Of a DNA stretch of 8,019 nt, positions 1 through 7,000 are shown piece after piece. Position 1 is the stretch's first letter. Each line of letters begins with the position of its first letter. The stretch covers positions 1 to 8,019 of the forward strand of contig JAGHAG010000130.1 of NCBI GenBank assembly GCA_021161625.1, in the 5' to 3' direction. The translations under genes and the position numbers were made by a program. Source of the stretch: Elusimicrobiota bacterium. GTDB lineage: Bacteria; CG03. The notes below the pieces were generated by a model. It worked only from the letters and a program-made list of their open reading frames with translations, was not told the origin of the DNA and searched no databases.

Positions 1-10
1 ACCTAAACTG

Positions 11-111
11 TTTGGAATTTAGAACATTGGTATTTTGATATTGTTTGGAATTTGTAATTTGGAATTTGTGATTTAACATTTCTTTCTTTCCTCTATCCTC
101 TATCCACTTTT
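11..111. repeat. Degenerate 7-bp tandem array (TTTGGAA family, then CTCTATC)
   Basis: Plus-strand units are TTTGGAA, TTTAGAA (11-24), an irregular 19-base stretch, then TTTGGAA, TTTGTAA, TTTGGAA, TTTGTGA, TTTAACA, TTTCTTT (44-85). After CTTTC come CTCTATC, CTCTATC, CACTTTT (91-111). No open frame, promoter or RNA fold was recognised in it. It lies downstream of the amylase gene. Confidence 0.8.
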
Positions 112-127
112 TTTCTTGTCACTTTAC

Positions 128-229
128 TTTCTTGTCTCCATATCACTTTATCACTTTTTTCCGAACCTGAAGGGGTTTGTCGGGTTTATCATATTCGGGA
201 ATAGCACCCCTGAAGGTTCGGCTACATTT
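128..229. repeat. Modular palindromic intergenic element, left copy
   Basis: Three parts can be seen. A 24-bp block at 128-151 is repeated exactly at 7898-7921. A palindrome has arms 161-176 (CCGAACCTGAAGGGGT) and 206-221 (ACCCCTGAAGGTTCGG), which pair at 14 of 16 positions around a 29-nt loop. The short block GCTACATTT (221-229) also closes the right copy at 7943-7951. The minus-strand hairpin starts immediately after the amylase TAG codon, but it is followed by A residues rather than T residues, so it is not a canonical intrinsic terminator. A transcript 3'-end stabilising role is possible. Confidence 0.75.
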
Positions 230-2684
230 TTTTATTTACAAGCCACACTGCCTTTTTTGCAGGAATTTTTATGAGAATTTCCCCATCCTTGGGCACAAAA
301 TCTGCCTTTCTTTTTATTGAAATCACATTTATTTTTGCATTTTTATCCGGGAAGATTGAAAGTGCAACTTCATTGTTTGAGATTTTCTGTGCATAAAGAG
401 ATTTTGTAATTTTTTCTATTTTTCCACCCTTAAACACATTCCACAGCGGTTCATTTGTTCTTATTTCAACAACCTGTTTTTTGTCCGAGTTATTTACAAC
501 AAGAAACGCAACCTCATCGTCAAAAATTCTTTTATAAACCAGAACATCCCTTGCATCATCTCTCATTACAGGGTAAAATTCTCCAAGACGCAAAACAGGA
601 TAGGTATTTCTTGCTGCAATGAGTTTTCTTACAAAATTTTTCAGGTCATAATTTATTCTGTAATTTTTGTTTTCATACTTTATATCCTCCCACCACATTG
701 GCTTTCTGTTATTCGGGTCATCCGCACCCCACATACCAACCTCATCACCATAATAAATTGAGGGACAGCCAGGATAGAAAAACTCAAAACTCCAGATAAG
801 TTTTAAAATTTCATAATCTTTTTTTGTCGGAGGAGAATTATCATAATTCCTGCCATCAGGATTCTGAAGACGGTTTTTTGTGTTGTAAACCCTGTCAGGG
901 TTTTTTATCATGGAAGCAATTCTGTCCGTATCATGAGAATTTGTGAGATTGTATTGCACAAGGGCTATCTGATACGGATAGACAAACAAAAGTTCCCTTA
1001 TCTTTTTGTCAAATTCAGTAGCAGAAATTTTTGTTCTTTTATCAATAAAAAACTTTACAATTGCTTTTGCAAGTTCATAATTCATCACAGCATCAAATGT
1101 CTCACCCTTGTTAAGCCAGTCCCCTGCCTTTGTCCAGATTTCACCAACAGTGAAAGCTTGTGGTTTTGCGTTTTTAACAACTTTTCTCCATCCAAGCCAG
1201 AATGGTTTTTTTATACACATTGGCACATCAAGTCTCCAACCATCAATTCCTGTAAAATCCGCACCTGGCTTAAGCCATCTTCTTGTAACATTGAAAATAA
1301 AATCCCTGACAGGAGGAACAAGTCCATTTTCATCCTCATTAAATTCAGGAAGTCCCCCAAATCCAGCCCAGCCAATATAACCCTTTCCCATGTTTGCCTG
1401 GGTCTCAAAAACGTTCCAGTCAGTCACAACATACCAGTCCTTAAATTTTGAATTTTTTCCATTTTTCTTTAAGTCAACAAAGGCAGGGAATTTTTCGCCT
1501 GAATGATTGAAAACACCGTCAATTATAATTCTGATACCTTTGCTGTGTGCCTGACCTATAAAATCAAAAAAGTATTTATCGGTCGGGGTGTATTTCCAGG
1601 TGAACGGGTCTAAAAGGTCCTCTTTATTGGCAACCTCATCAATATCACCTTTTTTATAAAAAGTGTCATCTATGTGAAGGTAATTATCCGTGTTGTATTT
1701 CTGATATGACTCTGACTTGAAAACAGGGTTAAAGTAAATTCCTGTAATTCCAAGGTCATTTAAGTATCCGAGTTTTTCATAAACCCCGATGAGGTCACCG
1801 CCAAATTTTCTATCCCAGACAACTTTGTAAAATCCTTCTCTTTTTTCTCTTTCAGTCATCTTAAACCAGTCCCATGAAAATGGGAGTGTGCCCGGCGGGT
1901 CATTTTCTTCGGAGCCGTTTCTGAATCTGTCAACCATTATCTGATACCAGACCACATTTTTTGCCCAGTGCGGGGTTTCAAGCATATTTTCAAAAGTATC
2001 TGAAAGGTAAAACTTTTTCAATTCCTTTAAATTTTTTACAACCCCATTTTCGCCAAGAAACCTCACTGTTCCTGCATCCTTTATTGAAAAATAAAATTTA
2101 AGTTCTTTCCCTTTTGTTTGAACATAGGCAATCCACCAGTCAAAATTGGAATCTGTGAAAAATTTGCTCATCTTATATTTTGTTTTTTTAGCTCCAGAAA
2201 TATTCAAAAAAACACCTTCAACATCATTTTTTGCAGTTCTTACAAAAAACCTTATCCTCCCCTTCATATATGGGTTGAAAAACTCAATGTCATCTGTGGA
2301 AAAGCCAATGCCTGCATCTGCAATTTTTCCATCCCCTGTCTTCTCATTAAAAGAGATTTTAAATGCCTCTCCAACTGTAAGAACAGAGTTAAATCCGCCA
2401 TAACCATCCTCAACCTTCTGTGGATTTTTTGGGTCATATCGCCAGTCGCTACCATTTATAACAAATTTATAATGGTATTTACCTTCCTTTAACTTTAAAG
2501 TTTTTCTCCAGATGTCCTCTGCCTGAAAATAGGTCATCCTGTAGGCAGTTGGATTCCAGTTTGCAAAATCACCTGTCACATAAACAACCTCTGCTTTGTA
2601 AGGTGCTTTGTATTCAAAGGTCACCTCATGCTCTTTTGCAAAAACACACAAAACAAAAACAAAAAGCAACAAAATTTTTTTCAC
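222..2684 (-). CDS. Secreted GH13 alpha-amylase (neopullulanase/maltogenic amylase-like) with CBM48-like and CBM34-like modules
   Basis: Retaining alpha-glucan hydrolase expected to act on starch, maltodextrins, pullulan or cyclodextrins outside the cytoplasm. Residues 1-16 form a signal peptide (KK, then a hydrophobic core, V-F-A at the probable cleavage site). Residues ~18-105 look like an AMPK/CBM48 glycogen-binding fold (GDFANWNP, W59, YHYKF, W81, DP, GGFNS). Residues ~130-215 match CBM34 (FNPY, RFFVRTAKNDVEGV, FDWW, FYFS). The GH13 barrel runs ~240-690: WYQIMVDRFRNG near 246; region I DGVFNH 389-394; region V LPEFN 445-449; region II GIDGWRLDVP 479-488 with R484 and nucleophile D486; region III VGEIW with acid/base E515; region IV NSHDTD with H584/D585; region VII PSIYYGDE. 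Residues ~700-820 are the beta C-domain. CBM34 plus LPEFN (compare MPKLN) suggests GH13_20. At 820 aa it is longer than the usual ~590 because of the signal peptide, the extra CBM and insertions. The start is GTG with a strong ribosome binding site. All catalytic residues are present. It is the last gene of the three; the TAG stop lies in a repeat element. Confidence 0.95.
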   Translation of the reverse strand: MKKILLLFVFVLCVFAKEHEVTFEYKAPYKAEVVYVTGDFANWNPTAYRMTYFQAEDIWRKTLKLKEGKYHYKFVINGSDWRYDPKNPQKVEDGYGGFNSVLTVGEAFKISFNEKTGDGKIADAGIGFSTDDIEFFNPYMKGRIRFFVRTAKNDVEGVFLNISGAKKTKYKMSKFFTDSNFDWWIAYVQTKGKELKFYFSIKDAGTVRFLGENGVVKNLKELKKFYLSDTFENMLETPHWAKNVVWYQIMVDRFRNGSEENDPPGTLPFSWDWFKMTEREKREGFYKVVWDRKFGGDLIGVYEKLGYLNDLGITGIYFNPVFKSESYQKYNTDNYLHIDDTFYKKGDIDEVANKEDLLDPFTWKYTPTDKYFFDFIGQAHSKGIRIIIDGVFNHSGEKFPAFVDLKKNGKNSKFKDWYVVTDWNVFETQANMGKGYIGWAGFGGLPEFNEDENGLVPPVRDFIFNVTRRWLKPGADFTGIDGWRLDVPMCIKKPFWLGWRKVVKNAKPQAFTVGEIWTKAGDWLNKGETFDAVMNYELAKAIVKFFIDKRTKISATEFDKKIRELLFVYPYQIALVQYNLTNSHDTDRIASMIKNPDRVYNTKNRLQNPDGRNYDNSPPTKKDYEILKLIWSFEFFYPGCPSIYYGDEVGMWGADDPNNRKPMWWEDIKYENKNYRINYDLKNFVRKLIAARNTYPVLRLGEFYPVMRDDARDVLVYKRIFDDEVAFLVVNNSDKKQVVEIRTNEPLWNVFKGGKIEKITKSLYAQKISNNEVALSIFPDKNAKINVISIKRKADFVPKDGEILIKIPAKKAVWLVNKKM

Positions 2685-2687
2685 AAA

Positions 2688-2697
2688 TACCTCCTTT
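2688..2697 (-). promoter_or_regulatory. Strong Shine-Dalgarno site of the amylase gene
   Basis: On the minus strand AAAGGAGGTA lies here, and its GGAGG ends 5 nt before the GTG codon at 2684-2682. This decides the non-ATG start. The site directly abuts the end of inverted-repeat element A, the TTATCAGG edge of which overlaps it by a base or so. Confidence 0.85.
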
Positions 2698-2788
2698 TAT
2701 CAGGATTAAGGATTAAGTCGTTCGCTTCACTCACTTTAAGAATTAAGTTTTCATCTTTCCCATCACTTAATCCTTAATTCTTAATCCT
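2697..2788. repeat. Inverted-repeat element, copy A (upstream of the amylase gene)
   Basis: The left arm at 2702-2718 (AGGATTAAGGATTAAGT) and the right arm at 2765-2788 are inverted copies; the right arm has one extra heptamer (AGAATTA on the other strand). Both arms are themselves 7-bp tandem repeats. The middle, 2719-2764, holds a CGTTCGCTTCACTCAC-type segment and TTAAGAATTAAG. Copy B lies at 3853-3951; the first 24 bases (2697-2720) are nearly identical in B, and the right arm is the same apart from its innermost base. On the minus strand the element carries AAGGA followed by ATG at 2763, giving a six-codon frame (MGKMKT, stop at 2743). In copy B the same ATG opens the barrel gene. Confidence 0.8.
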
Positions 2789-2803
2789 TACCACTAACTA
2801 CCC

Positions 2804-2845
2804 CTTTCCACCCTTCAACCTTTCTACTTTCTTGCCTTTCCACTG
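2804..2845. repeat. Degenerate 7-bp tandem array (CTTTCCA family)
   Basis: On the plus strand the units are CTTTCCA, CCCTTCA, ACCTTTC, TACTTTC (2804-2831), followed by a less regular TTGCCTTTC CACTG stretch. The 28 bases 2804-2831 match 7737-7764 at 25 of 28 positions, in the same unit order. The array fills the spacer just after the barrel gene's stop codon. No hairpin or T-tract terminator is seen here. Confidence 0.75.
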
Positions 2846-2849
2846 TCCC

Positions 2850-3926
2850 TTACCATTTTATCTGCGTGCCAAAATAATGCGTTCCACCAAACACATTATG
2901 CTTTTTATATGCATAATTTCCTTTAAAAAGAAAAGTATAAATCGGAACATCAAAGCCAAATCCGAGCGAATATACCTCTCCTTCACAGGAACCCTGTATT
3001 TCTAAAACTCCTTTTTTCACTTCAAATGCAGGTATTATCTGTAATTTTTGTTCTTCTATTTTAACAAAATCTGCACCCAGCGAAAAATTTTTCAAATTCC
3101 AGTAAAGACCTGCTCTAATTTCTTTAAGCAGTTCTTCATTATATTCGTATTCTGTCTGCCACTGGAATTTTGATGAGGCAACATTGAAAAATGAAACAGG
3201 GATTGTAAAGTTTTTTACATTAAAAATCATTCCAAAATCAAATGTCCACGCGCTTGCTGAAAAATTGACAACAGAATCCCAGTATGAATCAGAAGAATTC
3301 CCCTTAAATCCTCGCTTTAAGTATCTTATGTTAAATCCTGATGGTATTCTGAAAAACTCAAAAGCATAAGTAAAAATCAAACCATTATGAAATGACCTGA
3401 AAGTTCCAAAAGAAACAGGGTTGCCGTTTTCATCAACAATCAATCCACTACCTGTGGGTTCACCATTTACAGGGAATCTTTCAACATCATAAATTGGCAT
3501 TTTAAAGGAACTTACATCAGCCCATGTTACAGATACGGCTTGGGTATCTTCTGTTTTAAAACCATAGGAAATTTCATTTAAAATTACTCCCCAGTTGTAA
3601 AAATTTGAGTAAGAGACCTCAAGGGATTTAAAACCAATTTCTGTTAAAAGAGCAGGATTTACAAGCCCTGCCTGTGGAGAATTTTTTGCACCAAGAAATG
3701 TTCCGCAGGTTGCAGACATCTGGGCTCCTGAAAAGTCGCTTCTGAAATCCTTTATTTTCAGGGTTTCAGCAAAACACACTCCAGTAAATAGTAAATAGGG
3801 AATAGTGAATAGCCACAATAGGACTGAGTAATGAGTAATGAGTAATGAGGGCTTATCAGGATTAAGGATTAAGTCGCTTCGTCCTTTGGACTTCGCTTTA
3901 AGAATTAAGTATTTTATCTTTCCCAT
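2850..3926 (-). CDS. PorV/UPF0164-like outer-membrane beta-barrel protein with repeat-derived N-terminus
   Basis: Predicted outer-membrane barrel. Residues ~67-120 carry the family's opening signature in divergent form (SGAQMSATCGTFLGA, then GLVNPALL, then a beta-strand with NWG), comparable to the GARALGMGGAF...WNPAGLA pattern of PorV/UPF0164 proteins. The rest is alternating amphipathic strands rich in aromatics, and the protein ends GTQIKW with a C-terminal Trp, as expected for BAM-assembled barrels. A hydrophobic core at 35-50 followed by C-F-A53|E54 looks like a signal peptide, preceded by an unusually long ~34-residue n-region. Residues 1-23 come from inverted-repeat element B, ~27-34 from an ATTACTC array and 39-48 from a second heptamer array, so the 5' end is doubtful. 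ATG at 3926 has AAGGA 7 nt upstream. TTG at codon 37 would give a compact signal peptide but has no ribosome binding site. PorV-type proteins act in type IX export and surface attachment; here that role is inferred from the FlgD-like domain of the upstream gene product. It could instead be a glycan porin. Confidence 0.72.
   Translation of the reverse strand: MGKIKYLILKAKSKGRSDLILNPDKPSLLITHYSVLLWLFTIPYLLFTGVCFAETLKIKDFRSDFSGAQMSATCGTFLGAKNSPQAGLVNPALLTEIGFKSLEVSYSNFYNWGVILNEISYGFKTEDTQAVSVTWADVSSFKMPIYDVERFPVNGEPTGSGLIVDENGNPVSFGTFRSFHNGLIFTYAFEFFRIPSGFNIRYLKRGFKGNSSDSYWDSVVNFSASAWTFDFGMIFNVKNFTIPVSFFNVASSKFQWQTEYEYNEELLKEIRAGLYWNLKNFSLGADFVKIEEQKLQIIPAFEVKKGVLEIQGSCEGEVYSLGFGFDVPIYTFLFKGNYAYKKHNVFGGTHYFGTQIKW
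3783..3849. repeat. Two 7-bp tandem arrays inside the barrel gene, encoding its signal-peptide region
   Basis: Plus-strand units at 3783-3810 are AGTAAAT, AGTAAAT, AGGGAAT, AGTGAAT. Units at 3826-3846 are GAGTAAT three times, followed by GAG. Both periods are exactly 7 bp, so reading frame changes unit by unit. On the minus strand they encode residues 39-48 (LFTIPYLLFT) and ~27-34 (SLLITHYS) of the barrel protein. Confidence 0.85.
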
Positions 3927-3951
3927 TGCTTAATCCTTAATTCTTAATCCT
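3853..3951. repeat. Inverted-repeat element, copy B (overlaps the start of the barrel gene)
   Basis: Second copy of the element at 2697-2788, with left arm 3858-3874 and right arm 3929-3951. Its middle differs from copy A: a GTCC-TTT-GGAC mini-hairpin at 3881-3891 replaces the CACTCAC segment. The shared TTAAGAATTAAGT and CTTTCCCAT motifs are kept. The minus-strand ATG at 3926-3924 and its AAGGA both lie in this element. A net one-base length difference from copy A, near 3911-3917, removes the early stop and keeps the frame open into the barrel gene. Confidence 0.8.
3934..3938 (-). promoter_or_regulatory. Putative Shine-Dalgarno site of the barrel gene, inside repeat element B
   Basis: AAGGA on the minus strand ends 7 nt before ATG 3926-3924. 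It belongs to the AAGGATTAAG heptamer arm of element B, so the ribosome binding site is repeat-derived. The match is partial and the same word occurs repeatedly nearby, so its function is uncertain. Confidence 0.45.
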
Positions 3952-3964
3952 TATCACTAATCTG

Positions 3965-4068
3965 TCATTTTTCATTTTTAATTTTTAATTTTTTATTTTT
4001 CATTCGGCACTTAATCCTTTCCACTTAATCCTTACCACTAATTTTTCATTTTTAATTTTTCATTCTTT
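3965..4068. repeat. Composite 7-bp/14-bp tandem array between the large gene and the barrel gene
   Basis: Plus-strand units are TCATTTT, TCATTTT, TAATTTT, TAATTTT, TTATTTT, TCATTCG (3965-4006). Two 14-bp units follow, CACTTAATCCTTTC and CACTTAATCCTTAC (4008-4035), then CACTAAT. Next come TTTTTCA, TTTTTAA, TTTTTCA (4042-4062) and a TTCTTTTA tail next to the stop codon of the large gene. With the arm of element B this accounts for essentially the whole spacer. No promoter or terminator can be separated from this background. Confidence 0.8.
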
Positions 4069-4070
4069 TA

Positions 4071-7000
4071 TTATGGCCATCTTCTATTCCTGTCCGAACT
4101 GGTCGGGTCAAGATAAGGTCTTAATTTATCTTTTGGTGTTCTTAAAACCGCAAACCTGCCAAAACCTGAATCAAAACCTCTTGCCTTAATTTTAAAAACA
4201 TAAATCCCTGATGGAACACTTTCCCCTGAATTATCCCTCATATCCCATCTGTAATAGGTCCATCCATTTTTTGCAAAATAAAGCCCTGTTTTTTTAAATA
4301 TCTCATCACCATCAAGAGAATAAATTTTCAAAGTAGCATTATTAATCTCACCATCTATTTTAAAATAAAGGTCAACAAAACCTTCTTCAAAAGTTGCAGG
4401 ATTTGGTGCTGCAATTGGTTTTGCAATATATGTTGCAGAAGCAATTGAAACAAAAACAGTTGCTGTTACAAGTGAGGAATAATTCCCGCTTTCATCATAC
4501 GCTTTTATTGCAATGTAATAGGTTACAGCAGGTGCAAGAGAAAGTTTTATATTCAACTCTGTTGTATTTGTGGAATCAGAAACCGAATCAAAATTTTCAT
4601 CTGTTATTTGATATGTTGCAAACTTTATTATGTATCCTGAACATGTTCCCACTGTTCCATCATCGCCGGATGATGCCCAGAAAAGCTCAATCTCACCAGG
4701 ATTTTCTGATACAGCAGAAAAATTGGATGGCTGTGAGGGTGCTGTATCATCCTGCTCCACAACAACACTCGGAGAATTTGAAATTGAAAAATTACCTCTT
4801 TCATCTTCTGCTTTTACAGCAAACCAGTATCTCAAACCTTCCTCCAAACCTGTAATTGTAAGAGAAACTTTTTTTCCGCTTCCCTGAGGAGTGGTATTTA
4901 AAATTTTTATGCTTCTGGCAAAATTTGTTTCATCAATAGAACCTGTTGTTGAATATCTTATCTCAAAACTCTGGCAATTTCCTGCAAGACCATCATCCCC
5001 GGGTTCTGTCCATGAAAGAAAAACAGCCCCATCTGATGAAGTTGCAGAGAGGTCTGTTATCTGTGCAGGAGATGTTACATCAACCTGTGCCCATGAAGTT
5101 GCACCATTTGAAACCGATGACCAGTTCGGCACTTCATCGGCAGACCAGATGCGGATGTAGTAAGTTGAGCCTCCTGTAAGGCCCGTTAGCGTATAGAGGT
5201 TAGAGGTTAGAGGAGAGAGGTTAGAAGTAGAAATCTCAATCTGGTAAGTATCATAGCCCCATGCTTTTGTGTATGTGGCATAATCAATTCTGAATTTTCC
5301 TGTGAGATTTCCGACTGTTCCGTCATCGCCGGGGGAGGTCCAGGCAAGGTTTATTTCCCCTTCTTGAGAACCCGTCTGCGCCGAAAAATCGTTTATCACT
5401 GCTGGAGGGGTTTTGTCAAGAGGAGGCGCAAGAGTCAAAGTGGAAATCGTTGAGCCAAAGTCAGTTTGTATTCCATCTTCATTAAAAGCACAGACCCTGA
5501 ACCAGTAAGATGTAAGAGACACAAGTCCTGTAACCGTGTAAAATGTCTGTATATAATTTGAATTAAAATTTTTAATGGTTGTGGTGCTTGCAAAATTATC
5601 AGTGGATGAAAAAATTCCCCATCTTGTATACGATGGATTTGAATTTGAACTCCACTGTATTGTGATGCTTGAAGAAAAAACCCCAGCAAATGAAAAATTT
5701 TTTGGTGGATTTGCAAGAGTATATTTCAAAGAAAAAGCACTTTCAGAACTTCCACAAACATTGTATGCAATAACTTTTCTATAATATGATGTATTTGGCA
5801 TAAGATTGTCTTCAATCCAGAAAGTTGTATTCTCAGAAAGATTTTTTACAATCCCCCCCGTTGAATTTACTATTCTGTATCCGCTTTCATTAATAACATC
5901 ATCCCAGAACCACTTTATTGAAGATGTTGAAATCACTGTGCCTGTGAAGTTCCCTGGAGCTTGAGGGGTCGAAGCAGTAATAAAGGTGAAGATGGAACTC
6001 CATCCAGAAACATTTCCTGCAATATCCCTCACTCTCAAACGCCAAAAATAGGTGGTATTCCACAACAGGGTTGCTGTTGACCAGACATTTGAGTATAAAA
6101 GCCCTGATGTCTGTTTTTCTGTGCCATTGAAAAAAGAGGTTGTATCTATTTCAAATTCATAACCCAAAACACCACTTAAAGAATCCTGTACAATTTTTGC
6201 TGTAAGTGAAGTGGACGTTGTCAGATTAAATGAACCATCAGCAGGTTTCAGACAGCCAACATTTGATGGGGGAGTAAGGTCTATACCAAAATGTTTTTCT
6301 CCTGATGAAATCGTTGCAGATGAATAAATGCTTTCAGCATCATGTTCATCAATTGCCTTTACTTTCCACCACCACGAACCTTCGGAAAGAAGAGGGGTTA
6401 TAAATGAGGTTGAACCCTGAGAAAGAAGTCCTGATGTTGAACTTACAAATTCAAAAGAAAAATCTGAAAAACTGCTTATCACAATGTTAAACTTCACCCT
6501 GTCCGCTGTATCAGGGTCAAAAAGAGAAAATGAAAGTTTTAAAATATCTGTAGAAACCCATTGATTAAAAGAAACAGAATTGGAACTTAAATCTGCCTGC
6601 GAAAATCCATACGGAGAAGATGGAGATGAATTTAAAACAAAACCTGTTGTTTTGTTTGAAAGGTCTGATGCATTTTGCTCATCATCATAGGTCTTTATGA
6701 AAAAGTAATATGATGTTAAGGGAAGAAGACCTGTGATTGACTTTGAAAATAAAATACCCTGTGAAATGCTTGTGGAAATCTCAATTTTTTCACTCATTTC
6801 ACTCCAGTTAAAAGATGACACACTTGAATATCTTATTTCAAATTTTCCAGAACAGGAATTTCTTGTTCCATCATCTCCTGGAGAAGTCCATGTAAGCAGA
6901 ATACTTCCATAATCTCCATTTGCATTTAAATCTGATATTTTTTGAGGAGGTTCTGCATCAGTTGTGTACCAGATTCTATTTTCAAGGTCTACTGTAAATT

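Noticed and set aside
11..111. CRISPR array
   Set aside because: Units are 7 bp, contiguous and degenerate, without spacers; none of the arrays in the window has the 23-40 bp repeat plus unique spacer plan, and no cas gene is present.
161..221. Intrinsic terminator of the amylase gene
   Set aside because: The hairpin follows the stop codon, but on the minus strand it is followed by A residues, not a T-tract, and the loop is 29 nt. A stabilising or REP-like role fits better.
933..1451. 172-codon open frame on the plus strand opposite the amylase
   Set aside because: It lies fully inside the GH13 catalytic coding region on the other strand, has no ribosome binding site or recognisable domain, and its Cys/Phe/Asn-rich product is typical of antisense translation. 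The other plus-strand frames opposite the three genes are treated the same way.
2636..2684. Lipoprotein signal in the amylase (Cys13)
   Set aside because: The residues before Cys13 (F-V-L) do not fit a lipobox, while V-F-A at 14-16 fits a standard signal peptidase I site.
2743..2763. Six-codon frame (MGKMKT) in element A as a real gene
   Set aside because: Too short and wholly repeat-derived to call as a gene. It is kept only as an observation about the element's possible leader role.
3816..3818. TTG at codon 37 as the true start of the barrel gene
   Set aside because: It would give a compact signal peptide, but there is no Shine-Dalgarno match upstream and no positive charge before the core. 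It is retained only as an alternative to ATG 3926.
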